From the NCBI GenBank assembly GCA_005883615.1, contig VBEC01000016.1, positions 1 through 64,000 on the forward strand: 64,000 nucleotides of DNA, written 5' to 3'. Made by a program: the position numbers and the translations under genes. Positions 28,223 to 40,682 of this stretch are shown one piece after another; position 1 is the first letter of the stretch; the number at the start of each line of letters is the position of its first letter. The notes beneath the pieces are model-generated. The model was given only the letters and a program-made list of their open reading frames with translations. It made no database searches and was not told where the DNA came from. The DNA comes from Chloroflexota bacterium (lineage in GTDB: Bacteria > Chloroflexota > Limnocylindria > Limnocylindrales > CSP1-4).

Positions 28223-29377
28223 TCAGTCGGGGAGATGCCGCTCCTCCGGACCGGTGTAGCGCATGTCGGGACGGATCAGCCGGTTGGCACCGGCCTGCTC
28301 GATGGCATGGGCGGTCCAGCCGGCGTGCCGTGCCAGACCAAAGGTGGCCGGGTAGAGCTCGGGCGGCAGGCCGACGCCCTGCAGGACGGCGGCCGTGTAG
28401 TACTCCACGTTCGTCTTGAGGACTCGATCGGGGTGGCGCTCGGCGAGCACCCGCAGGGCGATGTCCTCGACCTTCACCGCCAGCGACAGCCAATCGGCCA
28501 TGCCGGCCATGCCTTCCGCCACCTTCCGGAGGGCCGCGGCGCGTGGGTCGTACGCGCGGTACACACGATGACCGAAGCCCATCAGCCTCTCGCCACGGTC
28601 GAGCGTGTCCTTGATCCACGCCTCGGCCCGCTCTGGCGAGCCGATCTCGTGCAGCTGGCTGACCACTTCTGACGGGGCTCCCCCGTGAAGAGGGCCCTTG
28701 AGCGCGCCGATCGCCCCGCAGACCGCGGACGCGAGATCGGATCGAGTCGCCGTGATCACCCGGGCCGTGAACGTCGAGGCGTTCAGGCCATGCTCGCCAG
28801 CGACGATGAAGTACGCCTCAAGGGCTTTGGCCGCAGCGGCATCCGGCCGCTCGCCGTTGAGCTGCTGAAGAAAGGCTCCGGCGAGCGAGAGCGAGCGATC
28901 CGGCTGGACGGGCTCGAGGCCCTGGCGGAGCCGGCCGAATGCGGCCAACGCGGACGGCGAGAACGCGGTCAGCGCGCGAGCGTCCTCGGGCGTTGGGGGA
29001 AAGGCCAAACGCTGCATCGCCCCCCAGACAGACACGGCGGTGCGCAGCGCATCCATCGGTGACGCGTCGCGGGGCAGCTCACGCAAGGCGGTCAGGACCG
29101 GGCCCGGCACAGGCTCGGGCGCGAGCCTGGCATCGGGATGCCATTCCCCGGTCCAGAGCAGCTCGGCGACTGCCGCGTAGGTCCCCTTCTCGACGAGCTC
29201 TCCGATCGGGTAGCCGCGGTACAACAGACGGCCGTTGGCTCCGTCCACCAGCCCAATCGCGCTCTCGGCCCCGATCACGCCTTCCAGGCCGGGCGAGTAC
29301 GGCCGGGTGTCCGCCGTCGTCGACGTGGAGCCCCCGCTCCGGGAACCCGTCGCCGGCTCGGTTTTCGTGTCGGTCAT
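28223..29377 (-). CDS. gltA: Citrate synthase
   Basis: PYSPGLEGVIGAESAIGLVDGANGRLLYRGYPIGELVEKGTYAAVAELLWTGEWP-like N-terminus; EHGLNASTFTARVITATRSDLASAVCGAIGALKGPLHGGAPSEV; MGFGHRVYRAYDPRA. Confidence 0.95.
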   Translation of the reverse strand: MTDTKTEPATGSRSGGSTSTTADTRPYSPGLEGVIGAESAIGLVDGANGRLLYRGYPIGELVEKGTYAAVAELLWTGEWHPDARLAPEPVPGPVLTALRELPRDASPMDALRTAVSVWGAMQRLAFPPTPEDARALTAFSPSALAAFGRLRQGLEPVQPDRSLSLAGAFLQQLNGERPDAAAAKALEAYFIVAGEHGLNASTFTARVITATRSDLASAVCGAIGALKGPLHGGAPSEVVSQLHEIGSPERAEAWIKDTLDRGERLMGFGHRVYRAYDPRAAALRKVAEGMAGMADWLSLAVKVEDIALRVLAERHPDRVLKTNVEYYTAAVLQGVGLPPELYPATFGLARHAGWTAHAIEQAGANRLIRPDMRYTGPEERHLPD

Positions 29378-29441
29378 GTGTCGATGGTAGCCGCCCGCCC
29401 AGGCCGTGTCGTGATACGCGAGGCTCGGCACGGACCTCTGC

Positions 29442-29708
29442 TCACGATCGCTCCGGTCCGCTGATCGCGCCGATGACGACCCGCACGACAACCGCCCCCA
29501 CGAACGCGACGAGGACGGCACCGAGAAAACCATTCGGGTCGCCGATATGCAGCTCGCGCGCAAGGTAGCCGCCGACGAGGCCACCCAGCACCCCGATGAG
29601 GATCGTCGGCAAGCAGCCCTGCACAACGCGGACAGGGACGACCTTGCCCGAGAGCCATCCTGCGGCAAGGCCGACGACCAGCCAACCGATGAGGCCCATG
29701 TCCAGCAC
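29442..29708 (-). CDS. GlsB/YeaQ/YmgE family stress-response membrane protein
   Basis: GLIGWLVVGLAAGWLSGKVVP...LPTILIGVLGGLVGGYLARELHI. Confidence 0.9.
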   Translation of the reverse strand: MLDMGLIGWLVVGLAAGWLSGKVVPVRVVQGCLPTILIGVLGGLVGGYLARELHIGDPNGFLGAVLVAFVGAVVVRVVIGAISGPERS

Positions 29709-29711
29709 GGC

Positions 29712-30623
29712 TCAGCCCTCCTGGTGACTCGCTGCCAGCGTTCGCGGAAGCTGCGCGGCTGCCGCCTCGTCGAGGAGCCATTTGGCAGACGGCCGGCGCG
29801 CCAGCTGCGCCGGCCAGCGTCGCGGATCGCGCTCCTCGCCGAAGATCGTCCCGAGGATCTGCGCTTTCGCCGGCCCCTGGCTGACGACCAGGATCGAGCG
29901 GGCCACGTCCAGGATGGCCGGATTGAGGGTCACGCGCGAGACGTGCGGCTCGACGTGCGTTGGCGCGGGTATCGACAGAGTCCAGTCCTTCGACGTCAGT
30001 GCCGGGCTGTTCGGAAAGACAGACAGAATGTGCCCATCCGGCCCGACGCCCAGCAGCACCAGGTCGAACACCGGCCAGCCGTTCCCGACTGGCAAGACGC
30101 GCAGCTCCTCGCCGTACCGGTCTGCGCACCAACCGGGGCCGCGGGCCTCGCCGATTGCCTGGGTGCACGGGAAGGCATGCACGTTCTCGGGTGGAATCCA
30201 TACACCCGGGTCGCGCCCCGTGTCCACGTCGATGCCGCTTTCGCCCCATCCGGACAGGCCGCCCCGCGCGGCCAGGTCGAGAAGGGCCTCGTCGGCGATG
30301 AAGACATTCGAGAGCGGGTGATCGCGCGGGACATAGCGATCGTCGCCCCACCAGAGGTGTACGGATTCCCACGGGACCTCGGTCCGTAGCGGAGCGGCCG
30401 CGAGGCGCTTGTAGATCCCTAAAGGCGTCGATCCCCCGGTCGTCGCCCAGTCGACGTGACCGCGGCCCCGGACGGCGCCGATCACGCTCTCTGCGATCTG
30501 CTGCGCGGCCGCTGCGGAAACCGCATCGGCATCGGGCAGAACCCGGACCTCCGGCTCGCCGAGCTCGACTGGTGGTTCGGGCGTCGCATACGTTCGGATC
30601 GCGCCGACGGGCTCGTCGTCCAT
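29712..30623 (-). CDS. pgl: 6-phosphogluconolactonase
   Basis: WATTGGSTPLGIYKRLA, VHLWWGDDRYVPRDHPLSN, FDLVLLGVGPDGHILSVFPNS. Confidence 0.92.
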   Translation of the reverse strand: MDDEPVGAIRTYATPEPPVELGEPEVRVLPDADAVSAAAAQQIAESVIGAVRGRGHVDWATTGGSTPLGIYKRLAAAPLRTEVPWESVHLWWGDDRYVPRDHPLSNVFIADEALLDLAARGGLSGWGESGIDVDTGRDPGVWIPPENVHAFPCTQAIGEARGPGWCADRYGEELRVLPVGNGWPVFDLVLLGVGPDGHILSVFPNSPALTSKDWTLSIPAPTHVEPHVSRVTLNPAILDVARSILVVSQGPAKAQILGTIFGEERDPRRWPAQLARRPSAKWLLDEAAAAQLPRTLAASHQEG

Positions 30624-31929
30624 CAGCCGCCGACCATCGCCGCAGCCATGCGAATAGCACCGGCCGCGACCGGGTCGGCCCCCGGCGCCTCGATCGCCTC
30701 GGCGAGCAGGTCGACCTCGGTCCGCCTGGCCGAGCGGAAGAGTCGCTCGAGGAGCTCCACGCCGTCCTCCCAGACGCGAACCCGGACCGTCTCGGCCTCG
30801 GCCGTGACGTCGGCTCGAAGCTCCGACCCGCGCCGTTCCGCCAGCAGCTCTACGCGCAGCGTCGTGCCCGATGGCATCGGCGACGCGATCGGGCGGATCA
30901 CGACCGCGACTTCGGCGTGGCCGTCGTGGAGGACCGCCGAGAGGCCCCGGTGGGTCGCCGCGTGACGTGGCCGCCCCGCGCCTGCCTGCCTGGTGGCGCG
31001 CGAAGCGGGCGTGGCCACGGGAGTCAGCGGCTTCACGACGCGCATCTCCAGGCGCGAAGCGAGCCAGGCGGCGTGGTATATGGGCTTGACCACGTTCGTC
31101 GTCCCCGGCGTTCCGGTCGGGTCGTGCGTCGCGTATGCGACCGCGACACGCCGAATGGATCGGATGTAGGGAAGGCACTCGGGCATGTCGAAGACGGACG
31201 CGATCGCTTCGCGCCAGCGTGACTGGCGCACGAGCGCGAAGTCGAAGACGGCCAGACGAGCTTGGTCCATCGCGCGTGCCATGTCCCGCACGTGCTGCAG
31301 GCCGTCTCCGCTCCACGACGAGCCGTCCACGACGAGGCGGTCGGTGATCTTGAGAAGCCCCTGGGCGATCGCCATCTGGAAGTGCTGCTCCCCGGGCCAC
31401 CACAACGTGACTGGCAGGTCGTGAACGAGGAGCGGCTCGACGATCGCGCCCAGATGGCGGCCCGCATCGCCGCCTGCCGTCAGGTAGATCATTTCCGCGC
31501 ACGTTTCAGGCGCGTCCTCGCCGGGCAACATGCAATGGGCCTGCACCATCGCGTTGATCCAGGTGGGCCCGTCGGGATCCCCGGTCGACACGATGAGCGT
31601 CCTGGACGGATGCCGGCCCGTCAGCTGTTGGATCGTGGCGGCGGCGTGTTCGCCGATCTCGGGCCGTCGTGCCACGACCACGAGATTCATCACGCTCGTG
31701 CGCGCGGCGATGTGGCGGGCTTCGACGCCGTCGATCTGGGTGACAAGCTTGGGGATTGCCCACATGCGCGCCAGCTCCCGATCGATCTCCGCGATGCTGT
31801 GGGCGCGCGACGACCAGCGCAGGACCGGCTCGCCCGGCTTCTGAGGCCGGCTGTCGATGATCAGCCCGCCGATGTCGACATCGGGTGGAACGGTGACAGT
31901 CGCGCCGCCTCGGACGGTTTGCTCGACCA

Positions 31930-31930
<1 letters not shown>
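30623..31930 (-). CDS. opcA: Glucose-6-phosphate dehydrogenase assembly protein OpcA-like
   Basis: ARTSVMNLVVVARRPE...HPSRTLIVSTGD...PVTLWWPGE; directly coupled to zwf (1-nt overlap). Confidence 0.88.
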
Positions 31931-33603
<1,673 letters not shown>

Positions 33604-33810
33604 TCGGCGAGCCTCCGGACCGGGGGCTTCACCTGCCGGGCCTCGCGACGGCGGGTCCCGGGACCGCGAACGTCACTCGGTCTTCACGGCGTGGACTCGG
33701 GCCAATGGCGTCGCACGGCTCCGCCTTGGAAACCTCGGTCGGATGGCTCGCAGAGGCGTCGCCTCCGCCCTCGGTGCGCGAGTGGTGGTTCGCTGCTGAG
33801 GGCGTCCGTT

Positions 33811-34707
33811 TCATTCCGTTTTGACCGCATGGCCCCCGAACTCATTTCTCAATGCGGCCAGCACCTTGGCCCCGTACGAATCCTCCTGCCGCGACCGAAG
33901 CCGCGTCAGCAGCGAGAGCGTGATCACCGGCGCGGGGACGTCTCGATCGATGGCCTCCTGGACCGTCCAGCGACCCTCACCTGAGTCCTCTACCCAGCCT
34001 CGCAGATGGGTGAACTCCTGGTCTGCGGCGAATGCCCGCTCAGCCAGTTCCAGCAGCCAGGAGCGAACCACCGACCCATGGTTCCAGAGTTTGGAGATGC
34101 CCGCCAGGTCGAGCTCGTAGTCCGATGCGTGGAGAATCTCGAAGCCCTCGGCATAGGCCTGCATCATCCCGTATTCGATCCCGTTGTGGACCATCTTCAC
34201 GTAGTGGCCGGCTCCGGGGCCGCCGACGTGCAGGTAGCCATCGGGCGGCGCTAGCGATTTGAAGGCGGGCTCGAGCGGCGTGACCGCGTCCTTCTCGCCG
34301 CCGACCATCAGGCAGAAGCCGTTGGCCAGGCCCCAGATGCCGCCGCTCACTCCGGCGTCGACGTACTTCAGGCCCTTCGTCGCCACCTTGTCGTGGCGTC
34401 GCTTGGAGTCGTGGAAGTTGGAGTTCCCGCCGTCGATGATCGTGTCGCCGGGCTCGAGCAAGCCCATGAGATCTTCGATCTGCGCCTCCGTGGCGTCCCC
34501 CGCCGGCACCATGATCCAGACGGCCCGCGGCTTCTGGAGCTTCTTGACTAGCTCTTCGAGCGAGAATGATGGCTCCGCGCCTTCGCCCGCAATCTCGCGC
34601 GTCTTCTCGGCCGTTCGGTTGAAGGCCACCACCTGGTGTCCGTCCCGTATCAGCCGGCGGACCATGTTCGAGCCCATCCTGCCAAGGCCGATGAAACCGA
34701 TGCGCAT
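33811..34707 (-). CDS. gnd: 6-phosphogluconate dehydrogenase, short (GndA-like) form
   Basis: MRIGFIGLGRMGSNMVRRLIRDGHQVVAFNRTAEK, IIDGGNSNFHDSKRR, MVHNGIEYGMMQAYAEGFEIL. Confidence 0.95.
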   Translation of the reverse strand: MRIGFIGLGRMGSNMVRRLIRDGHQVVAFNRTAEKTREIAGEGAEPSFSLEELVKKLQKPRAVWIMVPAGDATEAQIEDLMGLLEPGDTIIDGGNSNFHDSKRRHDKVATKGLKYVDAGVSGGIWGLANGFCLMVGGEKDAVTPLEPAFKSLAPPDGYLHVGGPGAGHYVKMVHNGIEYGMMQAYAEGFEILHASDYELDLAGISKLWNHGSVVRSWLLELAERAFAADQEFTHLRGWVEDSGEGRWTVQEAIDRDVPAPVITLSLLTRLRSRQEDSYGAKVLAALRNEFGGHAVKTE

Positions 34708-34803
34708 CGCAGTCGAGCCTCCTGAACGATCGGAAGGGGCTGGGCCGTGGCCGGCGGCGACGCTCACCGCGTCTGGCGGGCGGAAGGGCTCATCGAGGCC
34801 GGG

Positions 34804-36630
34804 TCACCCAAGGGCCTCGGCGAGTGCAGCTTCGAGGGCGAGCAGCCCGGCTTCCGGATCGCGGCCGAGATGGACTCGCAGCACGGGCAGGTCGTGACCC
34901 TCGAGCGTCTGGAAATCGCCCGTCGCCTGCGCGTCGATCAGCTGGCCGAAGGTGTACGGCCAGCCGGGGATCGGGCGGTCCTGCGGATGATCGGCCGTGA
35001 ACTGCAGGAACCAGCCGATCGGAGGGCCGCCCTTGTGGAGCTGGCCGGTCGAGTGGAGGAAACGCGGGCCATAGCCGGCTGTCGTGGCACGGCGGGTCTT
35101 GTGGCGCAGCAGCCCTCGAATTCGCACGATTGCCTCGTCGCGAGCCGGTGTCGGCGCGATGAACGCCTGGATCGCCAGGTACGCGTTGGGCTTGATCCGC
35201 GCCAGGTGTCGCCGGAGCTCGTCTACGACCGAGCCGTCCGCGCCGCTCGACAGGCGCAGCGGTGCGTCCCCGATCAGGGATATGCCACTCCCGCTTGCCA
35301 GCGTTGGCATCCCGGCCTCGTCGTTCGCCTGCCTCCCGCCCGAAGAACGCGCCGCCAGCAGCCGGCGGGTGTTCTCCTTTGCCTCTTCGACGTTAGGTTG
35401 GTCGAACGGATCGATCCCCAGGACTGCCCCGGCGGTGGCGGTGGCCACTTCCCAGCGCAGGAACTCGCCGCCAAGGTCGATCGGATCGGTGAGGTGGATG
35501 CGGATCACAGGGTGCCCCGCCACCTCCAGCCGTTCGAGAAGAGCATCGGCTCCCTCTGCCGGTCCCGGGACTCCCTTGCCGAGGCTCGACGACTGGGGGG
35601 CGGGACCGTCCGAACCTTCCAGGGTGAGCCGAACGAACGCGCGGTCCGAGCCGTACGCCTCGGGCGGGCCGAGGGGCTCGCGGTCGATCGGGACGATGCC
35701 GACGCCATGCTTGCCCGTGCTCTCCGCGATCAGCTGCTCCACCCAGGACCCAAAACTGTCGATCTCGGGGTCGGCGATGAAGGTCAGCTTGTCGCGGCCA
35801 AGACGGGCCAGCGTGCCCATCGCCAGGCCGAGCGAAACGCCGGGATTGTCAGCGGGCTCGGGTTCGCGGCAATGGCCGAGCATCGCGTGCGCCGAGGCCA
35901 GCAGCGAATCGAGGTCGAGCCCGATCAGGGACGCGGGCACCAGTCCCACGTACGTGAGCGCCGAATATCGGCCGCCGATGTCGGGCGGGTTGAGGAAGAC
36001 CTCGCGCAGGTCGTCGTGGTGGGGGATCGCCTCGACGCTCTTGCCGGGGTCGGTGATGGCCACCATCACCTCGCCGGGCTGTTCCCAGATGTGGGCATGG
36101 CGAGCCCGGAGCGCCTTCTCCACGCGCTCCCAGGCGTCGGCCTGGAAGGCCCGTGGTTCCGTGGTCGTGCCCGACTTCGAGGCCACGGTGAACAGGGTCG
36201 CAAGAGGATCGAGGTCGTCTACCGTGGCCGCAACCGCTTCGGGATCGGTCGAGTCCAGGATCCGCAGTCCAAGGTAGCCGTCGACCGTGCCAAACGTCCG
36301 ATGGAGAACCTCGGGCGCCAGGCTGCTGCCACCCATCCCGGCCACGATTGCATTGCTGAACCCGGCGGCGCGGATGCCGTCGCCGAAGCCTTCGAGGGCC
36401 GGGATCTGGGTCGTGAAATGCTCCGGCGCGTCCAGCCAGCCGAGGCGCTCCGCGATGGCGGCCTGGACGCGCGGATCGCTGGACCACAGGCTAGTGTCGC
36501 GATCCATCAGCCGTTCTGCCCACAGCTCGTCTCTTGCCCTGCCGACTGCCGACTCGAAAGCCGCGCTCGCTTCGTCGCTGCCGAAGGAGAACTTGACGGC
36601 GGCTCCCGCCGCGGTCGCAGGGTCGCTCAT
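34804..36630 (-). CDS. pgi: Glucose-6-phosphate isomerase (class related to transaldolase/Pgi bifunctional proteins)
   Basis: AIVAGMGGSSLAPEVL, FTVASKSGTTTEPRAF, VMVAITDPGKSVEAI, RYSALTYVGLVPASL. Confidence 0.9.
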   Translation of the reverse strand: MSDPATAAGAAVKFSFGSDEASAAFESAVGRARDELWAERLMDRDTSLWSSDPRVQAAIAERLGWLDAPEHFTTQIPALEGFGDGIRAAGFSNAIVAGMGGSSLAPEVLHRTFGTVDGYLGLRILDSTDPEAVAATVDDLDPLATLFTVASKSGTTTEPRAFQADAWERVEKALRARHAHIWEQPGEVMVAITDPGKSVEAIPHHDDLREVFLNPPDIGGRYSALTYVGLVPASLIGLDLDSLLASAHAMLGHCREPEPADNPGVSLGLAMGTLARLGRDKLTFIADPEIDSFGSWVEQLIAESTGKHGVGIVPIDREPLGPPEAYGSDRAFVRLTLEGSDGPAPQSSSLGKGVPGPAEGADALLERLEVAGHPVIRIHLTDPIDLGGEFLRWEVATATAGAVLGIDPFDQPNVEEAKENTRRLLAARSSGGRQANDEAGMPTLASGSGISLIGDAPLRLSSGADGSVVDELRRHLARIKPNAYLAIQAFIAPTPARDEAIVRIRGLLRHKTRRATTAGYGPRFLHSTGQLHKGGPPIGWFLQFTADHPQDRPIPGWPYTFGQLIDAQATGDFQTLEGHDLPVLRVHLGRDPEAGLLALEAALAEALG

Positions 36631-36827
36631 GGATGACGCCTCGTCAGCCGGTCGGGGTGGCCGCGTGGAGCGGTCGCTCCTGCCCATTGTCGGACTTTCC
36701 CTGCGCAATGTACGCCGCGCTGGCCGAATGGTCGGTGGTCGTGTGCAGCTCACGCGGCAACCCGAGTGCCCCGGACGCAACATTGGCATGAAGGCGAGCG
36801 CCGCCGGAGGCGCAAGGGTCCCGGCCG

Positions 36828-37286
36828 CTACTCGCCGCGGGCCTCGATCGCCAGCACCTTCTGCAGGCGGCGCGCGTGGCGCGTCTCGCCGGTGAACCGG
36901 GCAGCCAGGAACGCGATCGCGCATTCGATCGCGGGCTCCGGCCCGATGACCCGCGAACCGAGCGTGAGGATGTTCATGTCGTCGTGCTCGACGCCCTGAT
37001 GCGCGGAGTACGTGTCGTGGCAGACAGCGGAGCGCACGCCACGGATCTTGTTGGCCGCAATCGAGGCACCCACGCCGCTTCCGCAAATGAGGATGCCCCG
37101 ATCGGCGCGACCGTCGCGAACCGCCAGGCCGAGGCGCTCGGCGAAGTCCGGGTAGTCGTCATTCGGGTCGGAGCCGTCGCCGCCCAGGTCGACGAGCTCG
37201 TCATCCGTGCGGAGCTCCCCGATCCGCTTGATGAGCAGGGCCTTGAGCGCCGCCCCGGCGTGGTCGGCAGCGAAGGCAACTCTCAT
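36828..37286 (-). CDS. rpiB: Ribose-5-phosphate isomerase B
   Basis: [18 protein letters not shown]...[72 protein letters not shown]. Confidence 0.97.
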   Translation of the reverse strand: MRVAFAADHAGAALKALLIKRIGELRTDDELVDLGGDGSDPNDDYPDFAERLGLAVRDGRADRGILICGSGVGASIAANKIRGVRSAVCHDTYSAHQGVEHDDMNILTLGSRVIGPEPAIECAIAFLAARFTGETRHARRLQKVLAIEARGE

Positions 37287-37326
37287 CGGCCCCTCCTCGC
37301 TCACTGCGGGCGTGGCGAACGCGCGC

Positions 37327-39501
37327 TCAGCTGTGCCCCGGGTCCGAGCCCGACGTGCGAGCGACACGAGCATCGCCTCCGCTATCCGTGCTGCCATGCT
37401 GCTGCACGCCGTCGCGGACGGATGGACGCCCGTCAGGTCCGATGGCCGGAAGATGGCCGCCCTCCAGGGTCGGGATTCGGCCGTGGACACCGTCATGGAC
37501 CACGCGTCGTCCCACCTCGGTCACGCGCTCCAGGGTGAACCCGAAATGCTCGAAGATGGTCGCGCCCGGTGCCGACGCCCCGTAGTGATCCAGCCCGACG
37601 ATGGCCCCTGCAGAACCGACCCAGCGCTCCCAGCCCAGCGTGGCGCCCGCCTCCACGGCGACCCGCCGCGTCGCCGCCGGCGGTAGCACGGACGCCCGAT
37701 AGCCGTCGTCCTGGGCATCAAACAGCTCCCAGCAGGGCAGGCTCACGACGCGCGTCTTGACACCATCCGCCTCGAGTTTCTCGGCGGCCCCCATCGCCAG
37801 GTGCAGCTCGGAGCCCGTGGCGATGAAGAGCAGGTCGATGTCGTTCGGACCGCCACTTCCTTCGCGCAGCACGTAGCCGCCGCGGGCGACCCCCTCGCGG
37901 GCCTTTTCTGCCGTCCCGGGGAGAGTTGGGAGCTTCTGCCTGGTGAGGGACAACCCGACCGGACCGCCTCGCCTCTGGGCGGCAACCCCCCAGGCCGCCG
38001 ACGTCTCGTTCGCATCACCCGGCCGGATGAACCACAGGTTGGGCATCGCCCGCAGCGCGGCGTAGTGCTCGACGGGCTGATGCGTCGGGCCGTCCTCACC
38101 GAGGCCGACCGAATCGTGCGTCCAGACATAGATGACGTGGATGCCGCTGAGAGCCGCCAGGCGGATCGAGCCGCGCATGTAGTCGCTGAACGTCAGGAAC
38201 GTGCCGGCGTAGGGGACGAATCCGCCATGGTAGGCGATGCCGTTGGCGGCTCCTCCCATCGCGTGTTCGCGAACGCCGAACCACAGGTTTCGACCGGCCG
38301 TCTCCGGACCGAAATCGCCCGCGTCCTTGATCATCGTGAGGTTGGACTCGGACAGGTCTGCAGCGCCGCCGAACAGCTCGGGCAACTGTCCTGCCAGCGC
38401 GTTCAAGGCGGCCTGGCTGGCTTGCCGCGACGCGAGTTCCTCGCCCGGCTGGTAGGTCTTCAGGGCCGACTCCCAGCCCTTTGGCAGCTCCCCGGCGAGT
38501 CGCCGCTTCAGCTCCCGCGCTTCGTCCGGATAGTCTTTCTCGTAGCCCGCGAGCCGGCGCTCCCAGTGCGCGACCATCTCTTCGCCGCGCGGCACCGCCC
38601 GGCGGCAATGTTCCAGGGCCTCATCCGGCACGAGGAAGTGAGCGTTCGGGTCCCAGCCGTAGTTCTGCTTGACGAGTCGGACCTCGTCCTCACCGAGCGG
38701 CTGGCCGTGTGCTTTCTGCGAGTCCTGGCGGTGGGGTGAGCCGTACCCGATGTGGGTCCGGATGGCAATCAGGCTGGGTCGGTCATCGGCATTGGCCCGC
38801 TCGATCGCTTCGGCGATTGCCTCCAGGTCATTACCGTCCGCAACTCGCTGGGTATGCCAGCCGTAGGCCTCGAACCGCTTTGGCACGTCCTCCGACCAGG
38901 CCATCGCGGTGGGGCCATCGAGCTGGACGCCGTTGTCGTCGTACAGGTAGGTCAGCTTGCCCAGCCGCAGGTGCCCCGCGAGGGAGGCGGCCTCGGACGA
39001 GATGCCCTCCTGGAGATCGCCATCGGAACAGATGGCGTATATCCGGTGATCGATCAGCGCATGGTCCGGCCGGTTGAATTCCGTGGCCAGGCGACGCTCG
39101 GCGATCGCCATTCCGACGCCGTTCGCAAAGCCCTGGCCGAGTGGGCCGGTGGTTGCCTCGACGCCCGGCGTCAGCCCGAATTCGGGATGGCCGGGCGTGC
39201 GCGAGCCCCACTGGCGGAAGGCCTTGAGGTCGTCGAGGGTCAGGTCATAGCCGGTCAGGAAGAGGAGCGAATAGAGGAGCATGCTCGCGTGTCCTGCCGA
39301 GAGGACGAATCGGTCACGGTTGGGCCAATCGGGCCGGTTCGGGGCGTGACGCAGAAATCGGGTCCACAGGACGTACGCCATCGGCGCGGCTCCCATCGGC
39401 GTCCCTGGATGTCCCGAGTTCGCCCTCTGGACCGCATCGATCGACAGCGTCCGAATGGTGTCGATGGAAAGCTGGTCGAGGCTCTTGGTGGCGATCGTCA
39501 T
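37327..39501 (-). CDS. tkt: Transketolase
   Basis: [90 protein letters not shown]. Confidence 0.97.
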   Translation of the reverse strand: MTIATKSLDQLSIDTIRTLSIDAVQRANSGHPGTPMGAAPMAYVLWTRFLRHAPNRPDWPNRDRFVLSAGHASMLLYSLLFLTGYDLTLDDLKAFRQWGSRTPGHPEFGLTPGVEATTGPLGQGFANGVGMAIAERRLATEFNRPDHALIDHRIYAICSDGDLQEGISSEAASLAGHLRLGKLTYLYDDNGVQLDGPTAMAWSEDVPKRFEAYGWHTQRVADGNDLEAIAEAIERANADDRPSLIAIRTHIGYGSPHRQDSQKAHGQPLGEDEVRLVKQNYGWDPNAHFLVPDEALEHCRRAVPRGEEMVAHWERRLAGYEKDYPDEARELKRRLAGELPKGWESALKTYQPGEELASRQASQAALNALAGQLPELFGGAADLSESNLTMIKDAGDFGPETAGRNLWFGVREHAMGGAANGIAYHGGFVPYAGTFLTFSDYMRGSIRLAALSGIHVIYVWTHDSVGLGEDGPTHQPVEHYAALRAMPNLWFIRPGDANETSAAWGVAAQRRGGPVGLSLTRQKLPTLPGTAEKAREGVARGGYVLREGSGGPNDIDLLFIATGSELHLAMGAAEKLEADGVKTRVVSLPCWELFDAQDDGYRASVLPPAATRRVAVEAGATLGWERWVGSAGAIVGLDHYGASAPGATIFEHFGFTLERVTEVGRRVVHDGVHGRIPTLEGGHLPAIGPDGRPSVRDGVQQHGSTDSGGDARVARTSGSDPGHS

Positions 39502-39678
39502 GGCTGGCAGCACTCACGGTGGTTGGAACGTCCCTGATCGAGCGCTCGCGCGGGCGCCGCGGGGAACCGGGCCATTGTAGGCGCGAGGCTGCCCTGGCTT
39601 GCCGCGTGACGCGGCATGTCCACTACATGCCTCTGCCAGCCGGCGCCTGACGTGGCCCTCGGGCGATATCGTTGGGCG

Positions 39679-40668
39679 ATGACCTCGCCTTTCCCCAATG
39701 CTCCACCCGCGCCTTACGACGGTCCATCGGGCCGTCTGCGCCGGGCCCGGCGTCCACATGTCGTTGTGTTCGGCGACCTGTTGCTCGACGTCGTCGTGGC
39801 GCCAGAGCGCGCTGTCGCGCGAGGCACCGACGTCCCCGGTCACGTTCTCTTCCGCCAGGGTGGGTCGGCCGCGACAACCGCGCGCTGGGTGGCGCGACTG
39901 GGAGGGCGTGTGACGCTCGTGTGTGCGGTCGGTCGGGACGCCGTCGGGCGAGCCCTCATCGAGGCAATCGCCGCTGAGGGCGCTCGCGTACGCGCCGCTC
40001 GCGTCTCCGGGGCGCGAACCGGTCGCATCGGCGTGGTTCTCGCGCCAGACGGCGAGCGGTCCTTCGTAGCGGACCGCGGCGCCGCGGACCAGCTGGCAGC
40101 GGACGATCTCGAGCCCGCCTGGTTCAGCGCGGTGGCGCTGCTGCATCTGCCCGCCTACTCGCTGCTCGGGCAGCCGCTTGGCGCCGCCGGCCAGCGTGCA
40201 ATCGAGCTTGCTCGATCCGGCGGGGCCCTGGTGAGTCTGGACCTGGCCTCGAGCCGACCGCTTCTTGCCGGCGGGCGTCGCCGGGCTGCGAACGTGATCC
40301 GCCGGATCGAGGCCGATGTCCTGTTCGCGTCGGGTCAGGAAGCGGATGCCCTGCTCGGCGGCGGCCGCCCGGAGGGGCTGATCGAGCTCGCCCCGATCGT
40401 CGTGGTCAAGCGGGGCGCGCAGGGCGCCTCGATTCTCGCGCAGGACGGCTCCGAAACGCTGCGCTTCGAGGTCGCAACCCACGCCATCCAGGCGACGGAT
40501 TCGACGGGCGCGGGCGACGCCTTCGACGCGGGCTTCATCGTGAGCTGGCTCGATTCGCTGGCGGCCGGACGACCGGCCGTCTCGTCGCTACAACGAGCCA
40601 CCCTGGCGGGTCACCGCGCGGCCGCCCGGCATCTCGCGGCTCCCGCCGCCGAGATTCGATTCCGCTGA
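39679..40668 (+). CDS. PfkB-family carbohydrate kinase, probable pseudouridine kinase (PsuK-like)
   Basis: VFGDLLLDVVV, RQGGSAATTARWVARLGGRVTLVCAVGRDAVG, DSTGAGDAFDAGF; directly upstream of a psuG homologue. Confidence 0.88.
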   Translation: MTSPFPNAPPAPYDGPSGRLRRARRPHVVVFGDLLLDVVVAPERAVARGTDVPGHVLFRQGGSAATTARWVARLGGRVTLVCAVGRDAVGRALIEAIAAEGARVRAARVSGARTGRIGVVLAPDGERSFVADRGAADQLAADDLEPAWFSAVALLHLPAYSLLGQPLGAAGQRAIELARSGGALVSLDLASSRPLLAGGRRRAANVIRRIEADVLFASGQEADALLGGGRPEGLIELAPIVVVKRGAQGASILAQDGSETLRFEVATHAIQATDSTGAGDAFDAGFIVSWLDSLAAGRPAVSSLQRATLAGHRAAARHLAAPAAEIRFR

Positions 40669-40682
40669 TCGCGGAAGGAGCA

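Noticed and set aside
29712-31502. Full 596-aa ORF containing pgl
   Set aside because: Only the part from ATG 30623 shows homology; the upstream part is an out-of-frame run through the opcA-like gene.
34747-36636. 629-aa plus-strand ORF
   Set aside because: Antisense to pgi; no domain, low-complexity Arg/Gly-rich translation.
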